A stretch of DNA of 64,000 nt from Akebia trifoliata (Eukaryota > Streptophyta > Magnoliopsida > Ranunculales > Lardizabalaceae): positions 41,401,560 through 41,465,559 of the forward strand of contig CM030711.1 in NCBI GenBank assembly GCA_017979445.1. Reading direction: 5' to 3'. A program made the position numbers and the translations under genes. Of the stretch, positions 47,476-57,995 are shown piece after piece; positions within the stretch are counted from its first letter, which is position 1, and each line of letters begins with the position of its first letter. Under the pieces are notes generated by a model that was given only the letters and a program-made list of their open reading frames with translations, was not told where the DNA came from and made no database searches.

Positions 47476-50400
47476 ATGGCTGCGAAGTATGATGTTGAGA
47501 AGTTCGATGGAAGGAACAATTTTAATTTATGGCGGGCTCGGATAAAAGCTTTGCTTGTTCAGTAAGGTTTATCAAAGGCGTTGTTGGGCAGCGATAATTT
47601 GCCTGAATCGTTGAAACCAGAACAGAAGAGGAGATCATGGAGAAAGCACACAATGCGATTCTGTTATCTTTGGGGAATGAGGTCATGCGAGAGGTCGGTG
47701 ATTCAGACACGACAGATCTACTATGAACAAAGCTGGAAACTCGGTACATGACAAAATCTCTCACAATCGATGGTATCCAAAGAAACGATTTTACACCCTG
47801 TGGATGCGAGAATGTACTTCTATCCCTGATCATCTTGATGAATATAATAGTATTCTTATGGATTTAAAGAATGTTTATATTAAAATTGATGAAGAAAATT
47901 AGGCCATACTTTTGGTTTGTTCCCTACCACCCTCATATGAAAATTTTGTTGATACCCTAATGTATGAAAAAAATACTGTTTCGATTGAGGAGATTAAATC
48001 TACTTCAAATTCTAAAGAATTGAAGAAGAAAGTAGATGGAATTACAGAAAGCTCAGGCGAAGGTTTGTTTGTTAGGGGGAGATCAAATCATAAAGGGAAC
48101 CATAATGGAAAAGGACGATTTAGATTAAAATCGAAGACTAGAAAATTAAAGTGTTTCAATTGTCATCAAGAATGATATTTTAAAAGAGATTGTCCGGAGC
48201 GTAAAGGAAAGGGAAAACAAAATTATAATAACCATGATGTTGGCGATGCAGCAGTGGCAGATGGAAAAATTGATACGGTGATGTACTATCAGTTTCTACC
48301 AATTTTTTCGGTGAGGAGTGGATTCTTGATTCGGCGTGCACTTATCATATATGTCACAATAAGGACTGGTTCACAACCTATCGACCTTTTGATGGGAGTA
48401 AAGTTCTTATGGGAAATAATGTTGCTTATAAGGTAGTGGGGATAGGCACAGTTCGGGTGAAGATGTTTGACGGTATTGTGAGGACATTATCAGATGTCAG
48501 ACACGTTCTAGATTTGAAAAAATTTTGATTTTCTTAGGTATGCTAGACTCTAATGGCTGTTGTTACAAGGCAGAGATGGAGTAATTTGGATTTCTAAGGG
48601 TTCTCTTGTGGTAATGAAATGGCTGAAGAAGAATGGATTGTATGCATTGCAAGGACAGACAATTATAGGTACGGCGTCTGTATCAGCAACAGATTTAGAC
48701 ACCACCAGATTGTAGCATATGCGCCTCGGGCATATGAGTGAGAGAGGGATGACAATATTGAGCAAACAGGATTTGCTTAATGAAAAGAAAATTGGAAATT
48801 GGACTTTTGTGAGTATTGTGTTTTCAGGAAGCAGTGTAGAGTAAAATTTAGAATGGGTATTCATAGAACCAAGGGTACTGTGGATTATATCCATTCTGAT
48901 TAATGGGATCTATCTCCGATTGCATCACACGGTGGAGGCAGATATATGTTGACGTTCGTAGATGATTTTTCGAGGAAAGTCTGGATATTTATTTTGAAGA
49001 GCAAAGATGAAGTTTTTGTAAAATTCAAGCAATGGAAGACATTGATAGAAAAACAAATTGGAAAACAGATCAAGAGATTGATGACTAATTACGATTTGAA
49101 ATTTTGCTTTGGAGAATTCGATGAGTTCTGTAAAAATGAGAGTATTGTGCGGCATCACACAGTACGGAAGACACCACAACATAACGGGATTACAGAACGA
49201 ATGAACAGGACTTTATTGGAAAGGGCGTTGTGTAAGCAATCAAATTCTGGTTTGTCAAAGTAGTTTTGGGCTGAAGCTGTTAACACAGCTTGTTATCTGG
49301 TGAACAGGTCTCCTAACAGTGCTATTGAATTCAAAACTCCAAAGGAGGTGTAGTCGGGGTTTTCTACTACATATTCTGGGTTGAGGATATTTGGGTGTCC
49401 AGCATAGTTCACGTAAATGATGGTAAGCTTGAACCGAGGGCAAATAAATACATATTTCTTGGATATCAGACTGGAGTGAAATGTTACAGATTGTGGTGCC
49501 TAGATGCTACAGGAGAAAAGTTTCTTATCGGTAGGGATGTGACATTCGATGAGTCTGCCATGTTCAGTGCAAATGAGGTACTTGATACTGAAAGACCTCG
49601 TGGTGTCATTAAATAGGTAGAGTTAGAGGCTCTTGTTTTGGAAAATCATGGTACAGATAACCTAGATCAAGAGGATGAAGAACCACGACAGGATCCTACT
49701 ATCATGGATGAGGTTCAGTTACAACAGTACAGTTTGGCTAGAGACTGACAAAGGAGGCAAGTTAAGCCACCTCAGATATTTTCTTATGCAGATTTGTGGC
49801 TTATGCACTTAATGTGACAGAGACTATGGATGATGATGAGCCATGTACCTATCAGGAGGCCATCACATGTGAGGAGTCAACACAGTGGTGTGTTGCTATG
49901 AGTGAGGAAATCGAGTCTCTTCACAATAATCAAACATGGGAGATTGTTAAGAAGCCAAAGGATCAGAAGATTGTGGGATGTAAATAGGTCTTCAAGAAAA
50001 ATGAAGGAATTCCAGGTGTTGAAGATGCTAGGTTCAAAACACGATTGGTGGCAATGGGGTATACGCAATGGGAAGGTGTGGATTTCATCGAGGTTTTCTC
50101 GCCTGTGGTAAAACATACTTCTATCAGGATGCTCCTTGCCATGGTTGCCTTATATAATTTAGAGCTTGAACAACTTAATGTAAATACTGTTTTTCTACAT
50201 GGTGAGTTAGAAGAACAGATTTATATGCATCAGCCAGAGGGATTCATTATTCAGGGGAAAAAAGATCATGTGTATTTGTGAAAAAATCTTTATATGGCCT
50301 GAAACAGTCTCCTAGATAGTGGTATAAGAAGTTCGATACTTTTATGGTAAGAAACAACTATACCAAGAGTAAGTATGACAGTTGTGTTTATCATCAAAGG

Positions 50401-51409
50401 CTCATAGATGGTTCGTTTATATACTTACTATTATATGTAGATGACATATGATTGCATGCAGAGATACATATGAGATTAGGATGCTAAAGGCTCAACTCAG
50501 TAGTGAGTTTGAGATGAGAGACTTAGAGGCTGCAAAGAAGATTTTAGGTATGGAGATTTATAGGGATAGAAGAGCAGGTAGCTTATTTGTATCACAAAGG
50601 AAATACATTGAGAGGGTGTTGGATAGCTTTGGGATGTAAGAGTTTAAGTCTGTGAGTACCCCTCTAGCAGCTCACTTTAGACTCTCAACTTAGATGTCCC
50701 CACAAACAGAGGAGGAAGTGGAGGACATATCTCATGTTCCTTATGCTAGTGCTATTGGCAGTTTTATGTATGCCATGGTTTGTACTAGGCCTAACATTTC
50801 ACATGCAGTTAGTGTAGTCAGCAGATACATGGATAAACTTGGGAAGATCCATTGGCAAACAGTTAAATGGATACTGAGATACTTAAAAGGTACTGCAAGA
50901 GTTGGTTTGTTATATGATAGAAGCAGTGATACTTCTGATAGTGTTGTTGGGTATGTCGATTCGGATTATGCTGGTGATTTAGACAGGAGGGGATCTTTGA
51001 CGGGTTATGTTTTTTACTCTTTGCGATAGTACTATTAGTTGGAAGGCAACTTTGCAATCAACAGTCGCATTGTCTACCACAGAGGCAGAGTATATGACAG
51101 CTACAAAGGTAGTGAAGGAGGCAATATGATTGCAGGGCTTGGTTACTGATTTGAGTTTGAAACAAGGTGTTACTATAGTATTTTGTGACAGCCAAAGTGT
51201 CATACATCTAACCAAAAATCAGATGTATCACGAGAGGACTAAGCATATTGATGTTAGACTGCACTTCATTCGAGATGTGGTTACTCAGGGTGCTATTGTA
51301 GTGAAAAAGATTGATACAGCGAAGAATCCAATAGATTTAATGACTAAGGTCATCCCAAATATCAAGTTTAAGGGCAGCTTGAACTTGATAGGTATTTGCA
51401 GTTCTTGAT
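47476..51409 (+). pseudogene. copia gag-pol pseudogene
   Basis: Begins MAAKYDVEKFDGRNNFNLWR with stop and frame changes soon after (a TAG interrupts at about 47562). Recognisable pieces in the three + frames include FVDDFSRKVWIF and HTVRKTPQHNGITERMN (integrase), SPVVKHTSIRMLLA and LLLYVDD (reverse transcriptase), and QSVIHLTKNQMYHERTKHID (RNase H). The polyprotein ends near 51409. The gag start resembles Tnt1 and other Tork-lineage elements. Not functional. Confidence 0.88.
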
Positions 51410-51473
51410 GCCCTAGTGGGGCAAGGTGAAAGTGATTTCTTTGTTTTTTAGAATTGAAGCCAATGTGGAGATT

Positions 51474-51857
51474 TGTTGATTATGTTTTATATTCTTGTAT
51501 GTGGAGGGTTGTCATGGATTTAACCCGGATCTTTTGAGATCCGTTAACGACCCGCATGACCCGTTTAATTGGTAATGTGTGGGGGTTTTGGTTTGATTTT
51601 GGATTCGACCCGATTAACCTCTTTGTAACCCTAAGTATATAAAGGGTAAGAGATGAAACCCTAAAGGGGGAGAGAAATATACGAGAAACAGATAGAAATT
51701 GTAACTGTGTTCTTCTTTGATTAATATAGTGAAATCGTCGTTTTCGCCCGTGGATGTAGGTCGATTCTTTGACTGAACCACGTATATTTTGTGTCGTGTG
51801 AGATTCTTGTGTTTTTGCTTGATTTATAATACTTCGGATCATAGGGTTAGTCTAACA
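51474..51857 (+). repeat. 3' LTR of the copia element
   Basis: 384 bp, TGTTGATTAT...AGTCTAACA, preceded by a purine-richer 'caatgtggagatt' tract where the polypurine tract is expected. Retains the GTATATAAAGGG segment lost from the 5' LTR. Confidence 0.92.
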
Positions 51858-51939
51858 TAAATTTTTAGGATTTTTGGCTACGGGTTAAAAGTGAGGGCAT
51901 TCGATTCAGTCACATGTCATGTTCGAATCGGATATTCAA

Positions 51940-52525
51940 TAAGTTAATTGGATAATAATTTTAATGGTAATATACTACATCCGCCAGATTTAGATACCAA
52001 TAATTTTTTTCGAATTCGAATATAAACATATCCGATCAGATAGATATCCATTGACAGTCTTACTTCATGTGTATTCAAATTAAAAAATGGGTCGGATATG
52101 GATTGATGTCTCTTGATCCGAGTCGGATCTAGATCCATCTCTATATCCACCTAGACCAGAATGATAAATTAAATTACTTTGTAAGTTATATGTTTATATT
52201 TGTCAAGGTATCTTTCTTCAACCAACAAGTGTTGGGTATAGTAGCTAAGGCCTTCTACGAAAAACGAAAAGGTCTTGAGTTCAAATTACTTTTGTAATTT
52301 TCTTTGAAACAACTTTGAATGATTCGAAATCATCCAACCTGATCCACCTGAATCAATTAATTAAGTCAGGTTGGATTCGAATACGGGTTTAGTGAAAGTA
52401 AAATTATTTGGATATGATTCTAGCTAGTAAGATCTGTGTTGGTTTTTGGATTTTGATCTAACTAAAGAATTTAGATATGGATATATTCATATATGGCCTG
52501 AGCTCGACCCGTTTTAAGTTTTACT
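51940..52525 (+). mobile_element. relic related to 27095-27595 with SINE-like insert
   Basis: Contains the same 'gatccgagtcggatc', 'ggtctagt/ctagacc' and 'gaatacgggtttagtgaaag' type words as 27095-27595 but inverted, and ends 'gacccgttttaagttttac', inverse of a CTTAAAACGGGT end. At 52235-52300 'tagctaaggcc' and 'gagttcaaatta' resemble polymerase III A and B boxes. Boundaries are loose. Confidence 0.35.
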
Positions 52526-53370
52526 TCTTAGTTGATAAAGTATGAAGTTCGGAGAGAAGAAAATCACACATCATTTTAAAAAATTCGAGTACTAATTGGA
52601 GAGAATACTCTATGTAGCGAGTGTACTAAGAATTGTATCACCATCATTTTCATCAAAATCAATTAAATGATTTTCTCATCTCTTATTTTATGAATCTCGA
52701 GGAAGGATCGTAAAATTTGTTGTTGACAAATAAATTATAATATTAATGTATAACAATAATACAATGGTTTATTTGTCCATTTCATCTTCATATTCAAAGC
52801 ACTAACCCAAAGATTGGGACTGTCTAAATGAATCCTTTTTCCTGTTAGGTAAGCAAGGGTCAATGCTGAACTTGAAGGTGGGTTCATCAAGACTTGAAGG
52901 TACATGGTGGGATCCACTCTTTACACTAGGGGCATATTTACAATAGGTGTAATGGGGGTAAACAAAATCTCCCGCCATTGTCCACACAAAAAATTTTAAA
53001 TTTTTTTATTACTTCAGTTTCTCCCATGTAGGCAAAATCACGATTCTACCCGTACTCCATGTATCTTAGCAAGTTAACTAAGTTGACACCTTTTTTGAAT
53101 AAATGAATCTTATTCCTCCATTTAATGATATGATAGTTTACTTACAACTTAATAAAAATTCTATAACTCAATAATTATGTAAGTCATTATTTATGTTTAT
53201 TTCTTCTTGCCTATTACTCACTAATCCTGTAAATGATCATTTACGATTATTTTCCATCTATTACTCAATAATCCTACAAGTCATCGTTTACGATTATATC
53301 CTGAGAGAAAATCAATTATCTAAAGATGAGATTTTTTGTTCAAGTCATTATGGTTGATGTACCAAGTTAG
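52526..53370. other. intergenic DNA, nothing recognised
   Basis: No supported gene. Minor repeated words 'cctattactcactaatcctg / tctattactcaataatccta' at 53211-53275. Confidence 0.45.
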
Positions 53371-53371
53371 C

Positions 53372-53520
53372 ATCCAAATTTTATCTCTAAGAAAAATACA
53401 CGTGTACATCATATGGATGTTTGATGTTCAAAGTTCACATCTAAATTTTATCTCTAAGAAAAGACACGTGTACATCATATAAATGTTTGATGTGCGAAGT
53501 TCACATCTAAACTTTACCTC
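53372..53520. repeat. short tandem repeat, ~65-bp unit
   Basis: 'catctaaattttatctctaa' followed by 'gaaaa...acacgtgtacatcatat' and 'atgtttgatgt' occurs twice in tandem with a third partial unit ending near 53520. Confidence 0.65.
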
Positions 53521-54460
53521 CTAAGAAGAGTTAGCCCTTAACTATGAAAGCCGTGTACTTTTTCCAAGTAGGGATAATATTTTTAATCACAATAACAAAA
53601 ATCAGTTCGGAAATTTCAAGAATTTCAAAAAAAAAATATATATATTTTTTCTTACTTACTACAGTCAAAAGGGATGGTCAAGGCTTTTAATTTAATAATA
53701 ATTATAATGTCAAACTTCATTAGATAGAAAAGCGTCCAACATCCAATGGAATGATTCCATCTGCTCAAAAGACGAGATTCAAATTTAACTATAATATTAA
53801 AGCGTCCACCGACGTTGAATCCCAAGGAGTGTTTATTAAAAGTAGGGATCCAGTCATGTGTCGCATTCCTAATCAAGGTAAGATGATACTCCATTTTAGG
53901 CCACGTGGCCTTTAAATTTATTTTCAAGAGATGGACCACATAGGGTAGGGGTGGCAATGATCCAAAATATATCTGATCCGAATCGAATCGATCCAATAAA
54001 ATATGAAAAATCGAATTTTTGGATTTGATTCAAATTGAAATCTTATATTCGAAATAATTTTGGATCGAATGTATTCCAATCCGATCTGAAAAAAATTGAT
54101 TTGAACATATTTCGATATATTTTTTTTTTAATTTATATAAATACATATAAATAAAATATTTTAATTTTTTTTTATTTCTTTATATATTTATATTTAGAAA
54201 GTAGATTTTTTAAAATTTGATACGATCTCATATTTTTGAACATTAATAATTTGAAAATAAGATATGTGTTCGAATCGAATCAGATCGATTTTAAATTAAG
54301 GATAAAATGAAATGGATTATATTTGATTTATATATTTATTGATCTGTTCAAATTAGTATTAGAGTGGCACTGATCCAATATCGAATCGATCCGTTGTTAG
54401 TGTAATCTATATGATGAGTAGGTTAAAAATGCCACGTGGTATAAAATGGGTGACGCCTGA
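53521..54460. other. intergenic DNA with hAT-like relic
   Basis: A 'taggggtggcaatgatccaa' hAT-type end lies at 53947 and a direct, not inverted, partner 'agtggcactgatccaatatc' at 54364. The AT-rich stretch between is filled with 'gatccgaatcgaatcgatcc' type words. No right terminus identified. Confidence 0.4.
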
Positions 54461-54469
54461 CCCTGTTTA

Positions 54470-54850
54470 GGAACGCGACACCTGACTGGATCCTTACTCT
54501 ATTATTTTTTAAACTTTATCTCCTTTGTTTTGGGTGCTCCACGCCTTTTACATCGATTTGACTCTAACATTTAACAAAATTTGATAATTTTCTGAAGTCC
54601 GTCGTACACTCAGCGAAACTTTGATTCGCGGACGCGAGTCCTGATTCTGATCCAATATAATCAACTAAATAACGCGCATGCGGGCCACCTTTTCAACCAG
54701 TCACTACCTTCCCCACAAAGTGCCAGAGACCCAAGTCAATCCACTGGCACGACCGGTTTCCGTAGTCATTCAACTTCGCGAATTTAACTCTCATGTAAAG
54801 TGAATTTCGATGGAATTTTGTCCCCTCGGGCACATATGTGAGAGAGAGAG
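54470..54850. other. CpG-richer low-copy patch
   Basis: CpG sites are kept in 'gattcgcggacgcgagtcc', 'aacgcgcatgcgggcc' and 'aacttcgcgaattt', unlike the TE-derived surroundings, and a (GA)n run ends it at 54840-54856. No convincing frame on either strand; could be an unmethylated regulatory region or old exon debris. Confidence 0.35.
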
Positions 54851-54899
54851 AGAGACTTTTGTTTGGTGATTTACATACCCATCCACATATTGTCAATAT

Positions 54900-55145
54900 T
54901 AGAGACACCTCCTCATGTTTCCAAACTGATGACATGCCTTCTTGATGTATGTCTTGTACGAGAGACTAAAGTAAATGACCTAAATACCCTACTTTTTAAT
55001 ATCTAAAAAAAAAAAAAATACTTGCATTTTCTCCCTCAAATCAATCATCTTCAACTTGTTAACTTGATAAACTGTTTTTTAATTTATTTCTACCCAAGGG
55101 TATCTCTAGAATTGATCAAAACATAAAGGGTCATATCTAAATCAA
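54900..55145. repeat. relic of repeat family X
   Basis: 'agagactaaagtaaatgacc' near 54961 and 'gggtatctctagaattgatc' plus 'aaaacataaagggtcatatc' near 55097-55135 match the ends of the element at 3562-4306. Degraded. Confidence 0.4.
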
Positions 55146-56580
55146 CCAATTTTGTGAGATCTACAATTTACTAATTTTTCTATTTAGCTCTATTATTAAA
55201 TGAGTGAATTATAAAGTGTTATATCTTCATTCAAAACTTTTGACATGTTTCCTTGGACTCTGACTTTGATCTACACTAATTTGACAAAAATCATCTTTGA
55301 TTTTTTATTTTTAAAGTAGACTAATAGATGGGATGTGCAAATGCACCATATTTAACTTTGAATTTGCATCATAAGATTAAATGTGCATATTTGTAATTTT
55401 TTAAGAAATTAATTTTGCATAAGATCATTATATAATTATAATATTAAAAATTAAAAATATATTTTTATAATTTTAACAAATTAAGCAATGTGGTTACAGG
55501 AGTTGCATGTTTGTAGTTTTATTCATTTTTGACTAAGAACATTCTAATAATTTATAAGTCTAAATGTATTGTGGGAGTATTTTTGGAAGAACAAAAAAGA
55601 TTGATGCCGACAACTCTATACTTCACCTTTTCTCATTAAAATGGTAAAGATGTATGTATTATTCTTTGGCATTGATTTAAAAATTTAATCCTCACTCTCT
55701 TTTTGTTTATCGTGTGAAAAATGATTGTTCTCACTTAAGGGCACAAGTGTTTGATAGATGTTGTGAAAACTCAAAAGTTATCTTGAAGTTCAAGGACTTT
55801 AAAAATACGTAGAACTAAAGAACAAAAATATGTTAGGTACATTTTTAATAATGACATTTATAAATAGAAAATTGATAGTTAACAAATATCTTAATTCAAG
55901 AGTTTTAAAATAAGCAAAGCCAACAAAAAGTATATAATAAAATTTTAATAATGGCATGCACATTAAGGAAAGATCGATAAAAAAAATGATGGACAGGGTT
56001 TAAAAACTTTGTTGCTTGAAGGTACCAACAACTTAGTAGGTAAAATCTTCAAGTGTTAGCATAATAGACCTGAGGTAATTTTCCATCGTACTTGATTTTT
56101 ATTTTTTTACTTTTTACGATGGATTTGTCTAGACCCATAAGGCGATTAGTAAGGGCGAGACAATAAGATTTTTTAGAGCATCGTATCTCACCAAAATCCC
56201 TTGAATATATGCAGTACTTACTCAAATCACACATATGAGGTAAGTCAGGATAAGTCCTTATGGGTGACCAACGACGAAATTTTAAATCAAGACCTTTTCC
56301 TTTTTAGAGGGAAGTCCTGATCTCTCTTTTGTTGATCTCATTGAAAATATATTTATTCGTCTAAAATAAAAATAAAAATAGAAAAAAAATTTAACTCAAT
56401 AACGTATTAATGAGTATAGGACCTTATTTAAGAGATATAAGCTAAAGGAGAGTTGATCCCATGACCTAAATTCAAATTCCATTGAACCCATCTTCACCTA
56501 TATTAATTATTTTCTTACTTAGCAAAATAATAATAATAATAAAAATAAAATAAAATTATTTATGTGAAAGTCAGTGGTGA
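55146..56580. other. AT-rich DNA upstream of the CCCH gene
   Basis: No gene or clear element recognised; an (AAT)n-like run is at 56526-56545. Confidence 0.5.
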
Positions 56581-56625
56581 AGTAAAGTAGGTCCAATTTT
56601 TTATTTGTAGGTGGGGATGAATTAT

Positions 56626-56665
56626 TATATTTATTATTTATCTAACAAAAGGGGGTAAATAAAAA
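56626..56665 (+). promoter_or_regulatory. candidate core promoter of the CCCH gene
   Basis: TATATTTATT (56626-56635) and TAAATAAAAA (56656-56665) are the only TATA-like words shortly upstream of the CT-rich leader; (CATTT)n at 56706-56727 and a CT run at 56769-56786 follow. Start site not determined. Confidence 0.3.
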
Positions 56666-56689
56666 TCCACTCATTCATTCAAATTTATC

Positions 56690-57040
56690 CGCCTTTTTTT
56701 TCACCTTCATTTCATTTCATTTCATTTGTATTTGGATTTTGGAGACGGTCGAGAAAGTGCTTTTTTTTCTCTCTCTCTCTCTCTCTTCTCTTTCTCGAAT
56801 GCATCGGCGAGTTTTTCAACAAAGTCTTTCTGTGAGTTTGAGTTGAAAACGCAGACAGTAACTCTCTTTCTTTTTCTTCCGTTTCTCTTCACGATTTCCT
56901 CGTTATCTTCGTCTGAATTTTTAGGCGTTTTTCTAATTACACATTCCAGATCGGTGAAGTTTTCGTGATGTTTCTGTACAGATCCGTAAAGCTTAATCGT
57001 CGTCTTCTTAGATGATTTTCTCATCCGATTATGGAAATCT
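56690..57040 (+). other. leader exon of the CCCH gene with upstream ORFs
   Basis: The exon ends at a consensus donor, ATGGAAATCT|gtaagt. Upstream ATGs open short frames: 56799-56846 (15 codons), 56968-57015 (15 codons, MFLYRSVKLNRRLLR) and 57012, which overlaps the previous stop as ATGA and after splicing ends at 57986-57988. A further ATG at 57031 joins the main frame (see findings). The 5' limit is inferred. Confidence 0.6.
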
Positions 57041-57972
57041 GTAAGTTTTTTTGTTTGAATCCAATCGTTTCTTGCTGAAATTAGTGTTATTTATCTTCAG
57101 ATTTGAGTACGGCTTTGCAGATTTGGAACTTTGGATAAGTTGTGTTTCGTTATCGTTAGGTTTCTTGATTTTTTTTAAACTTGAGATTCCAGAGATTTGA
57201 TGATCGTTTCTTCTGATTGTTGATCGTGTTTTGCTAATCGACTGTTCAGTTTCTAGAAATTTAGTCTATTTTCTTTGAATCTGCTTGTTTAATGCTATCT
57301 TAATGTTTGGATGCTTTAAATCTCCAGTTTTTAAATTATACTTTCCTTTACCAGATTAAATTTGAGATATTTTAATACCTTCTGTGGTTCTCCATAGAGT
57401 TTTACAGACAATATTAGGTAATTTCTTGTGTTGTATAGTTTTGTTTCTGTAATTTGCCGAGGATATTGATCTTTGATGTTCTTATGTGTGCAAGTGTCAG
57501 AATTTGGGATTTGGTACTTAATCTTTCTGCAATTTTTTTGTGCTCTTCGTTTCTTCTAGTAGCTGTTTTGGCCTATTTAATATATTTTCTAGTGCTCATG
57601 TTCTTACTAGAAGTTTTCTCAAGCAATCTCACAAGATCTTATATTCAAGGCGTTTTTGCGACGTTTGTCATTTTCGCTTATTTACAGATTTTGTGAGAAT
57701 TGAAGACTAATTTTTTTTCAGATTTTGTCTAGATTTCTTACCATATAGAGATTTTCTTACCAAACATGATCGCTTTTATATATCCCCAAGGTTTGATGTG
57801 TTCATTACAGCTATTTGGTTTATTTACTTCATTTCTTTGCCCTAAACAAGTTTCTTTTCCGGCATGTTTGAAACAGTTTTCAGGCAATATACTTCGATGT
57901 TGTTTTCCGGTTTCCCCTTCTCTATTTGTATTTTTTGTTTTACAAATTCTTATTAAAAATGTCTTCTTTCAG
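57041..57972 (+). other. 5' intron of the CCCH gene (932 bp)
   Basis: gtaagt donor at 57041 and ttctttcag acceptor at 57972, T-rich throughout as plant introns are. A second AG at 57983-57984 (ttccag) could also serve. Leader introns like this often enhance expression in plants. Long AT-rich frames within it are chance. Confidence 0.7.
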
Positions 57973-57995
57973 GTGGATTTCCAGCTAATCGAAGA

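Larger units (their letters stand above)
47109..51857 (+). mobile_element. complete, inactivated Ty1/copia retrotransposon (Tork/Tnt1-like)
   Basis: 4749 bp bounded by TAAAT target duplications (47104-47108 and 51858-51862) and TG...CA LTRs. Domain order on + is gag (from ATG 47476), zinc knuckle (about 48148-48195), protease (EEWILDSACTYHI, about 48316), GAG-pre-integrase (about 48640-48785), integrase (about 48890-49270), reverse transcriptase (about 49900-50650, with YVDD near 50440) and RNase H (STTEAEYMTA near 51075). This is the Ty1/copia order. Many in-frame stops and frameshifts occur in every domain; the zinc knuckle has a stop and its His reads Tyr. LTRs differ at roughly 9-10% of aligned sites by eye, mostly transitions, so the insertion is old. 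Confidence 0.93.

Noticed and set aside
56726..56968. 80-codon open frame in the CCCH leader
   Set aside because: Lacks an ATG at its listed start, is made by the CT-rich leader and ends within it; the ATG-based uORFs are the meaningful frames.
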